A DNA stretch of 64,000 nt from Paenibacillus sp. LHD-38 (GCF_031157315.1 NZ_JAVIFU010000020.1:58266-122265), one strand, 5' to 3'. Shown: positions 36,031 to 46,504, counted from the first letter of the stretch. The notes: generated by a model not told the origin, from the sequence alone. Numbers and translations are program-made.

Positions 36031-37698
36031 TTAGACAAGATGGGTATGTTCCTGCAATTTGCGGTTGATCCATTCGCGCTTCGACAGCAGCCATGAAGCT
36101 TCCCGGGGATAACGGGTGAACGTGATGGGCTCGTCGAGTCCTTCTTCCAAAGCGTTCAACACGTAGGCTCTGCCGTAAATGTCCTCAAGCAGCTGCAGCG
36201 CCCGCAAATCCTGCAGCGCGTCATGCAGCACCTCCAGTCGGATCGATTCGATCGGACCGTCCTCGCCGGGATAGACCAAATAAGAGTCGCCGGAAGCGAA
36301 TGCGCGGTCCGCATCCGTTACGCGGTAAGGGTCGACGGCTTGCCGCGAATATTGCGAATACCAGAAATTGTAGCCCCAATGCAAAAATCCGGAGACGTTA
36401 TATTTATAAAGCTGGATGCCCAATATCCGATTGCGCGCAGACGGCATGTTAAAGAATCGGTTGGAAACCTCCTTGTATTGCACGCAGCAATAATAAGTCC
36501 ACAGGGGCGACACTCCATTCTCTACAAATGGAACCATATGGTTGTTGGCGGGAACGGGGTTTCTGACAAGCCCCTTCTCATAGAAGTCGTAATCGGACAA
36601 GGCGTCGATAATCGGGAAGCCGTCCAAATATTGCCGCACGATGCGGCTGGCGTTTCCGTACGATTCCAAGTGGTCGATCGTCGGCTCGTCGGAAATATGA
36701 AAGAAGCTGCAGCGCTCCAGGTCATTCTCTTGAATCCAACGGATCAGCGCCGGCAGCAATTGCGACAGGAATCGGCCGTACGCTTCTCCCGACGCATCCG
36801 TCTCCCATCCGAATATCCGCTTGTATTCGCTTTGCTCCGTCGCCATCACTTTCGGCGCATGCTTCGCGCCCCATTGGGTGAACAGATGGGAAAACTCGAA
36901 ATATTCGATTCCCCGGCTCCGGCACAAGTCTACCCATCGCTTCAGCCGATCGAAGCCGAACAAATACGTATGGGGAGCGGTCACCTCAATGTCGAGCAGC
37001 TGAACCGTCGGCCGTTCCCCGCCTACCTGCGTATCGAGCGGAGGGGTCAGAAACGGCGTCAGGATCATGTTGATCCCGTGACGGACCGCCGTTTGCACAT
37101 AACGGTCGATAAGCTCCCAATGCTTCTCTCCGTAGATTTCCACCTCGTAATACGTCGCCAGGCAATCGACATGGAACCATTCCGCATGCATCAGCCTTTG
37201 CTTCGGCAAATGCGCAGCAATGATCTCCAGCTCAAATGTCTCCTCCCCAAGCCGCTCTCCCTCAGCTGACTCGAACGCCAGGCTGATGACATGCTGGCCG
37301 GGCTTTGCATTCGCCCCCGGCTCTACGGATATCCATAACGACCGCCATTGTCCGGGCAGCGCGGTCACCCCATCGATCTCCGTCAGCGGATACAACGGAT
37401 CGGGATATAGTCCGGGCGTAGCGCGAAGCACATGCTCGTCATGATCATGGTACGCCGGAAGCTCCGACGGGACGAGGCCGACGCTTCGGACCGCGATCCA
37501 CTCTGCGATAGCCGTTTCGACTTTCACGCGTATCCCTTTCCGAAGCCGGTCCGATCGGTATGCCACTTGATAGGAATAGGTCTCGTTCGCTAACATGGAT
37601 CCTTTCGCATACGTCGCTTCGGTTAACGGCACATCGGGAAATACTTTCGCCAGCGAACTGACGGAACGGGTCTCGAACTTCTCTAACGGATGCTTCAT
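36031..37698 (-). CDS. DUF4091 (GH123-like) glycosidase candidate
   Basis: 555 residues, no signal peptide. An N-terminal beta domain (about 1-170) is followed by a TIM barrel. The pair Asp-Glu in FFHISDEPT near residue 337 matches the substrate-assisted catalytic pair of GH123 N-acetylgalactosaminidases, and GFLHWGYNFWYSQ near residue 440 is the typical late motif of DUF4091. It lies 27 bases after the GH31 gene and 19 before the next start, so one operon. A hexosaminidase on a GalNAc or related sugar is the likeliest guess. Confidence 0.8.
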   Translation of the reverse strand: MKHPLEKFETRSVSSLAKVFPDVPLTEATYAKGSMLANETYSYQVAYRSDRLRKGIRVKVETAIAEWIAVRSVGLVPSELPAYHDHDEHVLRATPGLYPDPLYPLTEIDGVTALPGQWRSLWISVEPGANAKPGQHVISLAFESAEGERLGEETFELEIIAAHLPKQRLMHAEWFHVDCLATYYEVEIYGEKHWELIDRYVQTAVRHGINMILTPFLTPPLDTQVGGERPTVQLLDIEVTAPHTYLFGFDRLKRWVDLCRSRGIEYFEFSHLFTQWGAKHAPKVMATEQSEYKRIFGWETDASGEAYGRFLSQLLPALIRWIQENDLERCSFFHISDEPTIDHLESYGNASRIVRQYLDGFPIIDALSDYDFYEKGLVRNPVPANNHMVPFVENGVSPLWTYYCCVQYKEVSNRFFNMPSARNRILGIQLYKYNVSGFLHWGYNFWYSQYSRQAVDPYRVTDADRAFASGDSYLVYPGEDGPIESIRLEVLHDALQDLRALQLLEDIYGRAYVLNALEEGLDEPITFTRYPREASWLLSKREWINRKLQEHTHLV

Positions 37699-37725
37699 GC
37701 AACAACTCTCCTCCTGTGTCTTAAA

Positions 37726-39255
37726 CTAAGCTTCCTTCCTATACCAAGGCAATCGCGATAAAGGAGCCTTTACCATCGTTTCGCACGGTCCCTGTACGAC
37801 GCTTCCGTCGTCGCCGCACCATATTCCGACGGGGAAACGGATCGTTCTTTCTTCCGCTCCCTTCGTAATGACTGGCGCAACCAGCACTTCGCTTCCGAGC
37901 ATGAATTGGTCGTTAACCTCTTCGAAGTTTCCACCCGCGAACTCATAAGCCATATGCCGCATTATCGGTTCGCCCGTCATAGCCGCATGATTGGCTAGCT
38001 CCACGATGAGGGTTCCGAATTCAGCATGCAGCTTCGCAGCTTCGACGCAATAACCGAAATGCTCCTTGTTCAGCACCCTCCAAGGCGCTGCAGAGAACTG
38101 CATCATCGGAAACAAGGCTGAGCATTGGGCGTACCGGACGAACAACTCCTCGTCCAAATGATCCGAGTTGGCAAGGAAATTCATATATTCGCCGCCTCCG
38201 ATCATATCGGGACATGTGAAGGCGTAACCCATCAAGCCTTGAGACAATCCGTTCGGAATAAGGGAGGCGAGTCCGTCTTCGCCCCAGCTATGCGCTTTGT
38301 CGCACAATCGTTGGGCCAGCGGTTCTCCGGCCAGCTTCCAGCATGCCCGGTACTCGTTCAGCGGGTACTTTAATCCGATCCTCGCATAGGCTTCGCAATG
38401 TCCGTTCGAGGTCGTCCGCGCGGCGCATTGATCCGAGTCACGGTAGTACATCGGATCCCCTCCGTCGAACTTGAAACCGTCAATGCCGTATTGATCTTTC
38501 AGTCGATTCAATTGTGCTTCGAACCACTCGTTCGCGGCCAGATTCGTCAAATCCAATAAGGCGCTAAAGCCGTTCCACCACTCCCGGATTGCAACGGTAC
38601 CGTCCTCGTTTTTGATCAAATAGCCTAGTCGCGACAGCTCGCGAAACACGGCGCTGTCCGGGCTGACGAACGGGCACGTCCACAGCATCACTTTAAAGCC
38701 CAATTCATGAAGGCGCTCGACCATCCTCCGGGGATTCTCGAACCTTCCCGGATGGAAATCCCACGCCCCGTAGTCTTCCTGCCAGTTATCGTCGATCATG
38801 AGCAGACCAGGAGGCATCCCGTTCGAAACGATCGACTCGGCATACTTGATGATCCGATGCTGATCCTGATCGTACATAAGCTCGATCCACGTATTGTACT
38901 GGGGATGCGTAAACATCGATTCGTCCGGAATTTGTCCCTTGGCCGGGAACTTCTTCGCTTGAATGGCCCTGTACGCTCCGCGCAAGCTTTCGTAACCGTC
39001 CTCGATTTCAATATCCGCCGCCCCACCTTCAAGAAACAGCGAATCGTCTTTGAATTCGAACCTTAGCCGATCTTCCGACCAAGCAAATCTGCCTTTGCTC
39101 GAGATCAATATTGGCGCAGCTTGGTTGGGAGTCAGATTCGGATTCAGCTCTCTGGCGAACGTCTCCGTTCCGAACGGCATATATATGCCGTCGGATACCG
39201 CGCCTCCCCACCAATATTCGCCTTCAACCATTTTCAATTCCGTTACTCGCTTCAT
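37726..39255 (-). CDS. GH31 family alpha-glycosidase
   Basis: 509 residues, shorter than classical alpha-glucosidases because the N-terminal sandwich is reduced. The nucleophile is Asp264 in GFKFDGGDP, and the acid/base is probably Asp350 in TCPDMIGGGEY. The stretch PGLLMIDDNWQEDYGAWDF matches the second barrel strand of the family, and EPIMRHMAYEF leads into the C-terminal beta domain. No signal peptide, so it works on imported oligosaccharides. It follows the permease by 35 bases in the same transcript. Specificity could be alpha-galactosidase or alpha-glucosidase-like; the reduced size favours the former subgroup. Confidence 0.88.
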   Translation of the reverse strand: MKRVTELKMVEGEYWWGGAVSDGIYMPFGTETFARELNPNLTPNQAAPILISSKGRFAWSEDRLRFEFKDDSLFLEGGAADIEIEDGYESLRGAYRAIQAKKFPAKGQIPDESMFTHPQYNTWIELMYDQDQHRIIKYAESIVSNGMPPGLLMIDDNWQEDYGAWDFHPGRFENPRRMVERLHELGFKVMLWTCPFVSPDSAVFRELSRLGYLIKNEDGTVAIREWWNGFSALLDLTNLAANEWFEAQLNRLKDQYGIDGFKFDGGDPMYYRDSDQCAARTTSNGHCEAYARIGLKYPLNEYRACWKLAGEPLAQRLCDKAHSWGEDGLASLIPNGLSQGLMGYAFTCPDMIGGGEYMNFLANSDHLDEELFVRYAQCSALFPMMQFSAAPWRVLNKEHFGYCVEAAKLHAEFGTLIVELANHAAMTGEPIMRHMAYEFAGGNFEEVNDQFMLGSEVLVAPVITKGAEERTIRFPVGIWCGDDGSVVQGPCETMVKAPLSRLPWYRKEA

Positions 39256-39290
39256 CTCCGCCCTCCTTCAACTTGTGGTCGGATTTTTCG

Positions 39291-40175
39291 TTATTCCTTC
39301 ACGCTGCCAATCGTGATGCCTTTCGTAAAATGCTTCTGTAAAAACGGATAGACGAGCATGATCGGGAGCGCGCCCAAAAAGATTTGAGCCGTCCGCAACG
39401 TCTGTTCGCTCAAATTTTGCAAGTCGTTCAAATCGTCGACTCCGATCATCGTCTTGTTGATCGATGTGACGAGCGTCGATAAATACGTTTGCAGCGGGTA
39501 TTGCTCCGGCGAGTTCAAGTAAAGAATGCCGTCGAACCACGAATTCCAATGCCCGACGATCGTAAAGAGCAGAATCGTGGCGATGGCCGGCTTGGATATC
39601 GGCAAGTAGATGCTCCATAGAAGCCGCCAATGGCTGGCGCCGTCGATCAGAGCCGCCTCCTGCAAATCCTTCGATATGCCTCGAAAGAAGTTAAGCAGCA
39701 TAATCATGTTCCATACGCTAAGCGCACCCGGTATAATAAGCGCCCATATCGAATTCATAAGTCCCGTTTCTTTCACGACGATATAGGACGGGATCAGTCC
39801 GCCGCCAAAAAAAATCGTAAATACAAAAAACCATACGTAAATCGTTCTGGATCGGAATTGCCTTACTTCCTTCGACAGCGGGTAAGCCGTGAGAATCGTA
39901 AGCAGCATGTTAATGAAAGTGCCGAGCACGACCCTCTGCAGCGAAACGCCAAGCGACCGGATAAACTCAACCTTCTGACCGAGGAAGCGATAAGCCTCCA
40001 GCGTAAATCCTTTGGGCCATAACGTTACTTCTCCCGCCGACACGGCGATATTGGAGCTCAGCGAAACGGCGAGCAGATGAATAAATGGTATAATGCCAAG
40101 CAGCGTAACGACAGCTAACAGCACGTAATTGAAGATGACGAACGCTCTTCTAGGAAGCGATTCTTTGTAAAACAA
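39291..40175 (-). CDS. Carbohydrate ABC permease (LplC/YtcP type)
   Basis: 294 residues, six membrane helices, EAA loop QEAALIDGASHWR and C-terminus FTKGITIGSVKE. It is complete, unlike its counterpart at 15331. It follows the other permease by 17 bases. Confidence 0.9.
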   Translation of the reverse strand: MFYKESLPRRAFVIFNYVLLAVVTLLGIIPFIHLLAVSLSSNIAVSAGEVTLWPKGFTLEAYRFLGQKVEFIRSLGVSLQRVVLGTFINMLLTILTAYPLSKEVRQFRSRTIYVWFFVFTIFFGGGLIPSYIVVKETGLMNSIWALIIPGALSVWNMIMLLNFFRGISKDLQEAALIDGASHWRLLWSIYLPISKPAIATILLFTIVGHWNSWFDGILYLNSPEQYPLQTYLSTLVTSINKTMIGVDDLNDLQNLSEQTLRTAQIFLGALPIMLVYPFLQKHFTKGITIGSVKE

Positions 40176-40192
40176 GCCCTCTCACCACCCTG

Positions 40193-41104
40193 TCAAAAAA
40201 TTCGGTAATTGCTGAACCGGAAAGCCATCCAATAAGACACGCCGACGAGCACGGTCGATATGACGGACTTGAATAATCCAATGGCAGCAGCCGGTCCGTA
40301 TAACTGATCGAATATGCCCATCCGGTAGACGAACGTATCGATGACGTCGGAGCTCTCGTACACCGTCGGATGGTATAAAATCAAAATTTGATCAAACCCG
40401 GCATTTAATAAACCGCCCAAACTAAGCGTCGTGAGCAATATAATAATCGGCGCCATGCCTGGCAGCGTAATATGAAGCATTTGCTTCCACTTGCCGGCCC
40501 CGTCCACTTCGGCCGCTTCGTACAGGCTAGGATTAATGGCCGTGATAGCCGCCAAGAAAATAATCATGTTATACCCCATGCCCTTCCAAACGTCGGACCC
40601 GACCAATATCGCCCGGAACCAGCCGTTGCTGCCCATAAACATAATGGGCTCCGCGCCGAACGCTTCGATCAGGCCGTTAATCGGCCCCTTGAGCGAAAAG
40701 ATTTCGAACAGAACGCCTCCCAGGACGGTCCAGGATAAGAAAAAGGGGAGAAAAACGCTGGTTTGCATCATGCGTTGAAACCATACTTTTCGAATCTCGT
40801 TCACAAGCAGAGCCAAGGCAAGCGGAACGATAAGCCCAAATATAATTTTTAATAAAGCGATAATAAACGTGTTCCAAATGACTTGAAGCGTATCTGGCAA
40901 GTTGAACACATATTCGAAATTGTCGAAGCCAATCCACTTGGATTCAAAAAAACCTAAAGTCGGCCTAAACTTCTGAAAGGCCATCACAATGCCAGCCATC
41001 GGGCCGTACGCATAGATCAACGTAACGATCACGCCCGGGATCAACATCAGATGCAGAGGAAGCTCCACTCTGGCCCGTTTGAATTTCATTACTCTATCAT
41101 TCAT
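40193..41104 (-). CDS. Carbohydrate ABC permease (LplB type)
   Basis: 303 residues, EAA loop YEAAEVDGAGKWKQ and the typical end FRFSNYRIF. With the permease at 39291 and lipoprotein at 41183 it forms an oligosaccharide importer; no ATPase gene is present, so a shared MsmX-like ATPase elsewhere is expected. Confidence 0.9.
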   Translation of the reverse strand: MNDRVMKFKRARVELPLHLMLIPGVIVTLIYAYGPMAGIVMAFQKFRPTLGFFESKWIGFDNFEYVFNLPDTLQVIWNTFIIALLKIIFGLIVPLALALLVNEIRKVWFQRMMQTSVFLPFFLSWTVLGGVLFEIFSLKGPINGLIEAFGAEPIMFMGSNGWFRAILVGSDVWKGMGYNMIIFLAAITAINPSLYEAAEVDGAGKWKQMLHITLPGMAPIIILLTTLSLGGLLNAGFDQILILYHPTVYESSDVIDTFVYRMGIFDQLYGPAAAIGLFKSVISTVLVGVSYWMAFRFSNYRIF

Positions 41105-41182
41105 GGAATACCTCCGTTTAAGATGGGACGGACGTTTAACAGAAACGGAGGGGAGGGGGAGCTCTCCCCCACCGTCAAGCTG

Positions 41183-42865
41183 CTATTTCGCCGCGCTTTC
41201 CGCATACCATTCATTGACTTCATCCGAGATGTCGTTGCCACCGAGCTTCTTCCAACTCTCCACATATTTATCGAATTCACTGATCGGCTTGCCGACAATA
41301 ATTTTAATGAACGTTTCGTCCGTTAATTTATCGAGTGAAGCGCCTTTCTCTACCTGTGTCGGAGTAGGAGAACCTGCAAATTCATTGAAAACGACCGGCA
41401 TTTCTTTTACTTTTTGGGTCATTGCCCAACCGCCGTTTTCGTCAACGCGGCTCGTATACTCCCCCCAGGAGGATTGATCGCCGTCTAGATATTTTTTGGC
41501 TGTATCGTATGTTTTTAGGTATTGGGGATCGAGTGAATCCGCGTTCCCGGCTTTCAACGCTTCGTTGACCGCCATATAACCGTCGGCAATAGCGGTCGGA
41601 TTAAAGAAGCGAGGATCGTACCAGCTGTAGACGAAGCCGTTTTCCGGCTTTCTCACGTCTTTATATTTCGGATCTTCCAATTCGAGAAAGAAATTCGCCA
41701 TCTTCACCATTGCCTCGGGATTTTTCATCTCCTTATTGGCAACGAAGACTTTGGTCAGCCTCACCTTCGGAATCATAGGCATGCTGGGCTTGCCTTCGTA
41801 GGAAGGAAGCACGAAAGCTTTCCAATCCGCCTTCGGATCTTTGTCCCGGTTCAAATTAAGCGGCCATTCCGGGTACCACCATTCGCCGAAAGCGATGCCG
41901 ACCTTGCCGGCTACCACGTCTTCTACCACTTTATTGATATCTTTATAAGCAAACTCTTTATCGAGCAGGCCGTTCGTGTACCAGGACTGCAGCTTTTCGA
42001 GCGCTTTTTTGGTCTCTGGCTGCACCTCGCCGGCCACGAGCTTGCCGTCCGCGCCTTTCACCCAAGCCTTCGGATAAGCGCCCATCGTATGGAACAATCC
42101 TCTGGCATCGAAGCCCCAAGTGACCAAATCTTTATTCATCGCAATACCGAACGTATCGTCCTTGCCGTTCTGGTCCGGATCTTGCTTGACGAACGCCTCC
42201 GCCACTTGCTCAAGCTCTTCCAGAGACTCGGGAACTTCCAATTTCAAATTGGCCAGCCAGTCGCCCCGAATCCATAAAATTTGCGACGACATATAGGGAT
42301 CCTCGAAATTCGGCAGTCCGAGAATACGGCCTTCCTTATCTTTGAACATGCTAAGCGTAGCGCCGCCGTCTTGCTCCACGTATTGCTTCAAACGCGGGGA
42401 CGCGTAGTTATTGTAAGCATCCGTCAAGTCCGCGAGCAGTCCGTCTTCCTTAAACTTCTCGAAGTCAGTTGTGCCGACGGACATGATGTCGGGCAGATCT
42501 CCCGACGCGACGGATAACGAAAACTTTTGCTCAAATTGGTCCGATGGCACGGTCCACAAATATTTCAAGTCGATGTTCAGCATCTCTTTCAATTTGAGAA
42601 CATAACCGTTCGTTTCCGGCGTTGTGGATGCCGGCGTCTTCCCATCCTGGGGAGGAGAGAAGCCAAGCACTTGCGTTACTGTAACAGTCTCGGGATATTT
42701 CTCGAGCGGGTCGGCCGGCTTATTGGAACCGCCCGTATTTTCCGTCTGATTGCTCTGTGCCGGCGGATCGTTATTCGGTTGATTCTGATTCGAACAGGCC
42801 GATGCAAGCATCATGCTTACCGTAAGAAAAGATGCGAGAACGATCGTACCGTATTTTTTTTTCAT
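41183..42865 (-). CDS. Extracellular oligosaccharide-binding lipoprotein (LplA type)
   Basis: 560 residues. The lipobox ASAC with Cys24 is followed by an Asn/Gln/Pro-rich tether. The body resembles the protein at 20737 (DPDQNGKDDTFGIA loop). It opens the operon of permeases, GH31, DUF4091 and DUF4832 genes. A 7-base-arm palindrome and a cre-like site lie upstream. Confidence 0.9.
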   Translation of the reverse strand: MKKKYGTIVLASFLTVSMMLASACSNQNQPNNDPPAQSNQTENTGGSNKPADPLEKYPETVTVTQVLGFSPPQDGKTPASTTPETNGYVLKLKEMLNIDLKYLWTVPSDQFEQKFSLSVASGDLPDIMSVGTTDFEKFKEDGLLADLTDAYNNYASPRLKQYVEQDGGATLSMFKDKEGRILGLPNFEDPYMSSQILWIRGDWLANLKLEVPESLEELEQVAEAFVKQDPDQNGKDDTFGIAMNKDLVTWGFDARGLFHTMGAYPKAWVKGADGKLVAGEVQPETKKALEKLQSWYTNGLLDKEFAYKDINKVVEDVVAGKVGIAFGEWWYPEWPLNLNRDKDPKADWKAFVLPSYEGKPSMPMIPKVRLTKVFVANKEMKNPEAMVKMANFFLELEDPKYKDVRKPENGFVYSWYDPRFFNPTAIADGYMAVNEALKAGNADSLDPQYLKTYDTAKKYLDGDQSSWGEYTSRVDENGGWAMTQKVKEMPVVFNEFAGSPTPTQVEKGASLDKLTDETFIKIIVGKPISEFDKYVESWKKLGGNDISDEVNEWYAESAAK

Positions 42866-42889
42866 TTGTATTGCCCCCTTTTAGCTAGT

Positions 42890-42939
42890 GTGTAGGTCCC
42901 TACACGTTTCATTATAGGGTCTCATAAAAGCGCTTACTA
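42890..42939 (-). promoter_or_regulatory. Palindrome and cre-like site upstream of the binding protein
   Basis: GTGTAGGTCCCTACAC (42890-42905) is a perfect inverted repeat in the leader, and TAAAAGCGCTTACTA (42925-42939) resembles a CcpA site. The regulatory box of the first locus is not present here. Confidence 0.4.
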
Positions 42940-42998
42940 TCTCTTTATCTTTACATTCTTTTACTTGGTTTACTTCTATATTTTTAGCGACGAAATAA

Positions 42999-43041
42999 AA
43001 TAAAAGCTCTTTGCGATCGGTATCCGCGATGAGCTTTTATT
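42999..43041 (-). terminator. Terminator after the response regulator gene
   Basis: AATAAAAGCTC and GAGCTTTTATT enclose a loop containing a second small stem, followed by TTATTTCG on the minus strand. It separates the two-component genes from the transporter operon. Confidence 0.75.
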
Positions 43042-43053
43042 ATGACCGAACGG

Positions 43054-44727
43054 TTAACCTGCGTACCGATCCCTGTATTCCTGCGGGGTCATGCCGGTCA
43101 TTTTTTTGAAAAAGATAGAGAAATACGAAGGGGACGTAAAGCCCAAATGGCTCGCGATGTCTTGAATTCTCAGCTTGGCGTTCTGAAGCATCGTCTGGGC
43201 CGCGCCGAGCTTGGAATTCTGAATGTAGGCGGAGACGTTGCGGCCCGTCTGCTGCTTATAGTACCTGGAGAAATAGGACGGATTCATATAGACGACATCC
43301 GCAAGCTTGATCAGCGATAGATCTTCGCTTAGATTGGCGTCGATGAACTGATGGACTTTTTCGATCAGCTCGTGCATCCCTTTCTCCTGCCGGCTATGGC
43401 TTTGATCGCATATCAATCGCCCGATCGATACTAAATACTTCTCCTCGTTTTCCCAATCCTCGGGCATGTCGAGGCGGAACAATCGGGTTAAATCCATATC
43501 CTCGTTTACTTTCAACGATAATTCCATCTCCAGAACATAGGACATGAATAGCAGCAGCAAATTCAAATATTTCCTCATGCCGTCCGCATAGCTGAACGCG
43601 ATGTCTTGCTTGATGAATCGAAGCAATTGGCCGCATGACTGCTGCGCCTGATCTCCGTCGCCGTCTCGGAATGCAAGCTCCAGACGATGAAGCAGCCGTT
43701 CGTAATGCTCGTTGTCGGAAAGACGCTTCAGTGTCGGATTGAACAAGCTCGGATCGGCGGCGACGCTTAAATCGATGATTGTCATATCGGGCGCAATCCA
43801 GTTCTGCATTTCCGTATAGGATCGCATAAATTCAAACTCGCGGTGCACGTCTTCCCACGCGGACGCGCCTCTGGAGATGTAGAAGGTGAGATCGACGCCG
43901 AGTGTATCCTGGCATGTATTCTGCACATATTCGAGCATGCCTTTCAAATATTCCGTGACGGCTTTCCAATCCGTCTTATGTTCCTCTTGAAGCAGCCGCT
44001 CCGCCCTACCCCCCTGTATAAACCAAACGAGCTGGCTTCGGTCATAGATGACTTCCTCGGCAGCTAAGAGAGGAGTAAGCGTTGAACGGAACAAATTTTG
44101 GACAGCAAAATGAATTTCCAGCTTTCTCGCGTATGTCGTCTCGCACGGCCAATTCCGAATATGACCGGTCAGCAGCAAAACGGGCGTATCCGTGTCGACT
44201 TGCAAGGTGTGTGGATCGAGTCCGGCATACTGCGCCAGACCGCCGGTCGGCTCTCCGGCCAAAATACCTTCGAAATATTGTTTGCGGAGATAAGGCCGGT
44301 ACGCCTCCACTTTGTTCATGGCTTCTTCCAGCAGATGCAGCTTGCGTTTCTCCTCGTCAAGCTTTCGGATAACGGCTTCCACAGCTTCGATTAACGTTTG
44401 ATCGTCCTCATCCTTCAGTAAATAATTTTCCACGTTTTTTTGAAATGCGCTGTACGCGTAATCGAATTCGCTGTATCCCGTCAAAAAAATAATTTTGCAT
44501 GAAGGCCAAAATGCCAATAGCTCGTCAATGAGCTGAAGCCCGTTTTTCTCCGGCATGCGAATATCGCTGAGCACCAAATCCAGTTTCATCTTCCGGGCCG
44601 TTTCGATCGCTTCCTGTGCGGAAGTCGCCTGCCAAATATCGAGCTCCAGATGCTCGCATTGTTCGAATAGCAGCGCCAGTCCTTCCACAATGGCCGGTTC
44701 ATCGTCGACGATAAGCAGTCTATACAT
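43054..44727 (-). CDS. YesN-type response regulator with AraC DNA-binding domain
   Basis: 557 residues. Receiver domain with Asp55 in VLSDIRMPE; the conserved Lys lies in NYLLKDED. The C-terminal 100 residues hold the AraC double helix-turn-helix (NPSYFSRYYKQQTG, IQDIASHLGFTSPSYFS). It overlaps the kinase stop by eight bases. It likely controls the importer operon that starts at 42865. Confidence 0.92.
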   Translation of the reverse strand: MYRLLIVDDEPAIVEGLALLFEQCEHLELDIWQATSAQEAIETARKMKLDLVLSDIRMPEKNGLQLIDELLAFWPSCKIIFLTGYSEFDYAYSAFQKNVENYLLKDEDDQTLIEAVEAVIRKLDEEKRKLHLLEEAMNKVEAYRPYLRKQYFEGILAGEPTGGLAQYAGLDPHTLQVDTDTPVLLLTGHIRNWPCETTYARKLEIHFAVQNLFRSTLTPLLAAEEVIYDRSQLVWFIQGGRAERLLQEEHKTDWKAVTEYLKGMLEYVQNTCQDTLGVDLTFYISRGASAWEDVHREFEFMRSYTEMQNWIAPDMTIIDLSVAADPSLFNPTLKRLSDNEHYERLLHRLELAFRDGDGDQAQQSCGQLLRFIKQDIAFSYADGMRKYLNLLLLFMSYVLEMELSLKVNEDMDLTRLFRLDMPEDWENEEKYLVSIGRLICDQSHSRQEKGMHELIEKVHQFIDANLSEDLSLIKLADVVYMNPSYFSRYYKQQTGRNVSAYIQNSKLGAAQTMLQNAKLRIQDIASHLGFTSPSYFSIFFKKMTGMTPQEYRDRYAG

Positions 44728-46450
44728 CCGTATCCCCCCCGTTCATATCCATGATCATTTCGACCCGCAGCCCGCCAAGCGAGCTTCGCGATACGAATAT
44801 GCCGCTATTGCTGCCGTATTTCAGCCGGATTCGTTGATTGACGTTCAGCACCCCGGTTTTTTCGATGTTTCCCGCAGGGTCCGTGAGCCGCTCCTGAAGC
44901 TGAACAATCCCCTTATCCTCGAGATTGGCTCCACTGTCTTCCACCGTAATGCGGAGGCGGTCGTCGTACTTGATCCGGATGTGCAGCGTCCCGCCTTTCG
45001 AGCTATGCTCGAAGGCATGCTCGAACGCGTTCTCGATCACCGGCTGAATCATCAGGCGGGGCACCATTATGTGGCGTAACTGCTCTGGCAGTTCATCGCA
45101 CTGCACGTCGATCCGGTTCGAGAATCGAATGCGTTGAATGGTGCAATAATCGAGCGCGTTCTGGTATTCCATTTGCAATTGGACCTGATCGGAGCCGCTT
45201 CGCGTAATGAAACGGTAGTAGCTGGCCAGCTTCTGTGCGAGCGTCGCCGCATTGTCATGATGGCCGGACTTGCTTAACCGGTAAATATTATAAAACCCAT
45301 TATACAAAAAATGAGGATTGATTTGCGATTGCAGATGTTTGAGCTCAAATTCCTGCAAGGCGATTCGCTGCTCGTAGTTTTCCCTAATCGACGTTTTTAA
45401 TTTATCGAGCATGTTGCCGTAGCTTTCGTAAAGATAATCGAACTCGTTGTTGTTGCTCGGCGAATTGAAGGCATGAAGGTAGTCAATCTCCGTCCTTCTG
45501 AACGATTGCATCAATTTGTTTAATGGGACGTGAATCATGCGATTGACGGAAAAGGCAAAGATGACGATGACAACGACCGAAATGATCGATAATATAAAAA
45601 ACCATGCGCTATATTTTTTTAGCGGCCCCGTCACTTCCTTTTCCGAAATATACGTGCACAGCGTCCAGCCAAAAAACTGAAGCTTTGTCACCGTTGTCAT
45701 AAATGTCTGGCCATTCGCCTTGATAGACATGTTGACGGGCTTATCCAGCATATCAAGAGTGCCGAGCCTATTGGACACGGATTGTATTAAGGAGAGGTTT
45801 GTCTTGTCGTATACGACCGGCGTGTTGTCGGCGATAATGGCCGCTCCCGTACGGCTGTTCTGCAAGGTGAGCTGCTGCAGCATTTGTTTAAGACGATCGA
45901 CCGACAATTCGATATAGGAGATCAGGTTTTCATTGTTGGACGATTTGAGAAGAATCATTTTTTGCTCGGAATAATAGACGGCTTTGCCCGAATCGCCGCC
46001 CATCATGGTTTTGATTTCATCCCATTCGCGATTCGGAAGCGCAGCGACGTAACTGCCGGTCGATATCGTTTTTTGGAAGGAGTCGATGTATACGCCTACA
46101 TTGACGATTAACGGGCTCGCGTTTTGGATCGTGAGGAGATGTTCGTTTATCTTTTTTACGATCTGGATTTCTTCCGCCGTTTCGAGAGAATCGGATTGGA
46201 AGCCAAGCTTCTGCAGGTCGGAATCGTTCAGCAGATCGAGCTGGCGGATGCGGATGAAATCGAACTGGTTCTCCAGCTGCTTGGAATAAAAGTCCGCATT
46301 CGATAAAGTCGAATCTATGATTTGCTCTTTCGCATACGAGAAGCTCAAGTAGTTGATGCCCATATTTACCGCGTACACCGGAATAATGAGCACGAAAAAA
46401 ACGATGATTACTTTGTGATAGACGAATAATTTTTTCTGTTTGAGTCTCAT
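44720..46450 (-). CDS. YesM-type sensor histidine kinase
   Basis: 576 residues. Membrane helices near 15-35 and 280-300 flank an extracellular sensor. The phospho-His is His380 in QINPHFLYNGFYN; PVIENAFEHAFEH and the acidic EDSGANL form the ATP site. GGGAGGGG lies ten bases before ATG 46450. It is paired with the regulator at 43054. Confidence 0.92.
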   Translation of the reverse strand: MRLKQKKLFVYHKVIIVFFVLIIPVYAVNMGINYLSFSYAKEQIIDSTLSNADFYSKQLENQFDFIRIRQLDLLNDSDLQKLGFQSDSLETAEEIQIVKKINEHLLTIQNASPLIVNVGVYIDSFQKTISTGSYVAALPNREWDEIKTMMGGDSGKAVYYSEQKMILLKSSNNENLISYIELSVDRLKQMLQQLTLQNSRTGAAIIADNTPVVYDKTNLSLIQSVSNRLGTLDMLDKPVNMSIKANGQTFMTTVTKLQFFGWTLCTYISEKEVTGPLKKYSAWFFILSIISVVVIVIFAFSVNRMIHVPLNKLMQSFRRTEIDYLHAFNSPSNNNEFDYLYESYGNMLDKLKTSIRENYEQRIALQEFELKHLQSQINPHFLYNGFYNIYRLSKSGHHDNAATLAQKLASYYRFITRSGSDQVQLQMEYQNALDYCTIQRIRFSNRIDVQCDELPEQLRHIMVPRLMIQPVIENAFEHAFEHSSKGGTLHIRIKYDDRLRITVEDSGANLEDKGIVQLQERLTDPAGNIEKTGVLNVNQRIRLKYGSNSGIFVSRSSLGGLRVEMIMDMNGGDTDV

Positions 46451-46504
46451 TGCTTCTACGCCCCTCCCCTTCGAATCTATAAATCATTTTCTAAATCATA
46501 GTTG

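Noticed and set aside
36223..37269. Plus-strand frame of 348 codons
   Set aside because: Antisense to the DUF4091 gene in GC-rich DNA; the minus-strand product has clear family motifs and this one has none.
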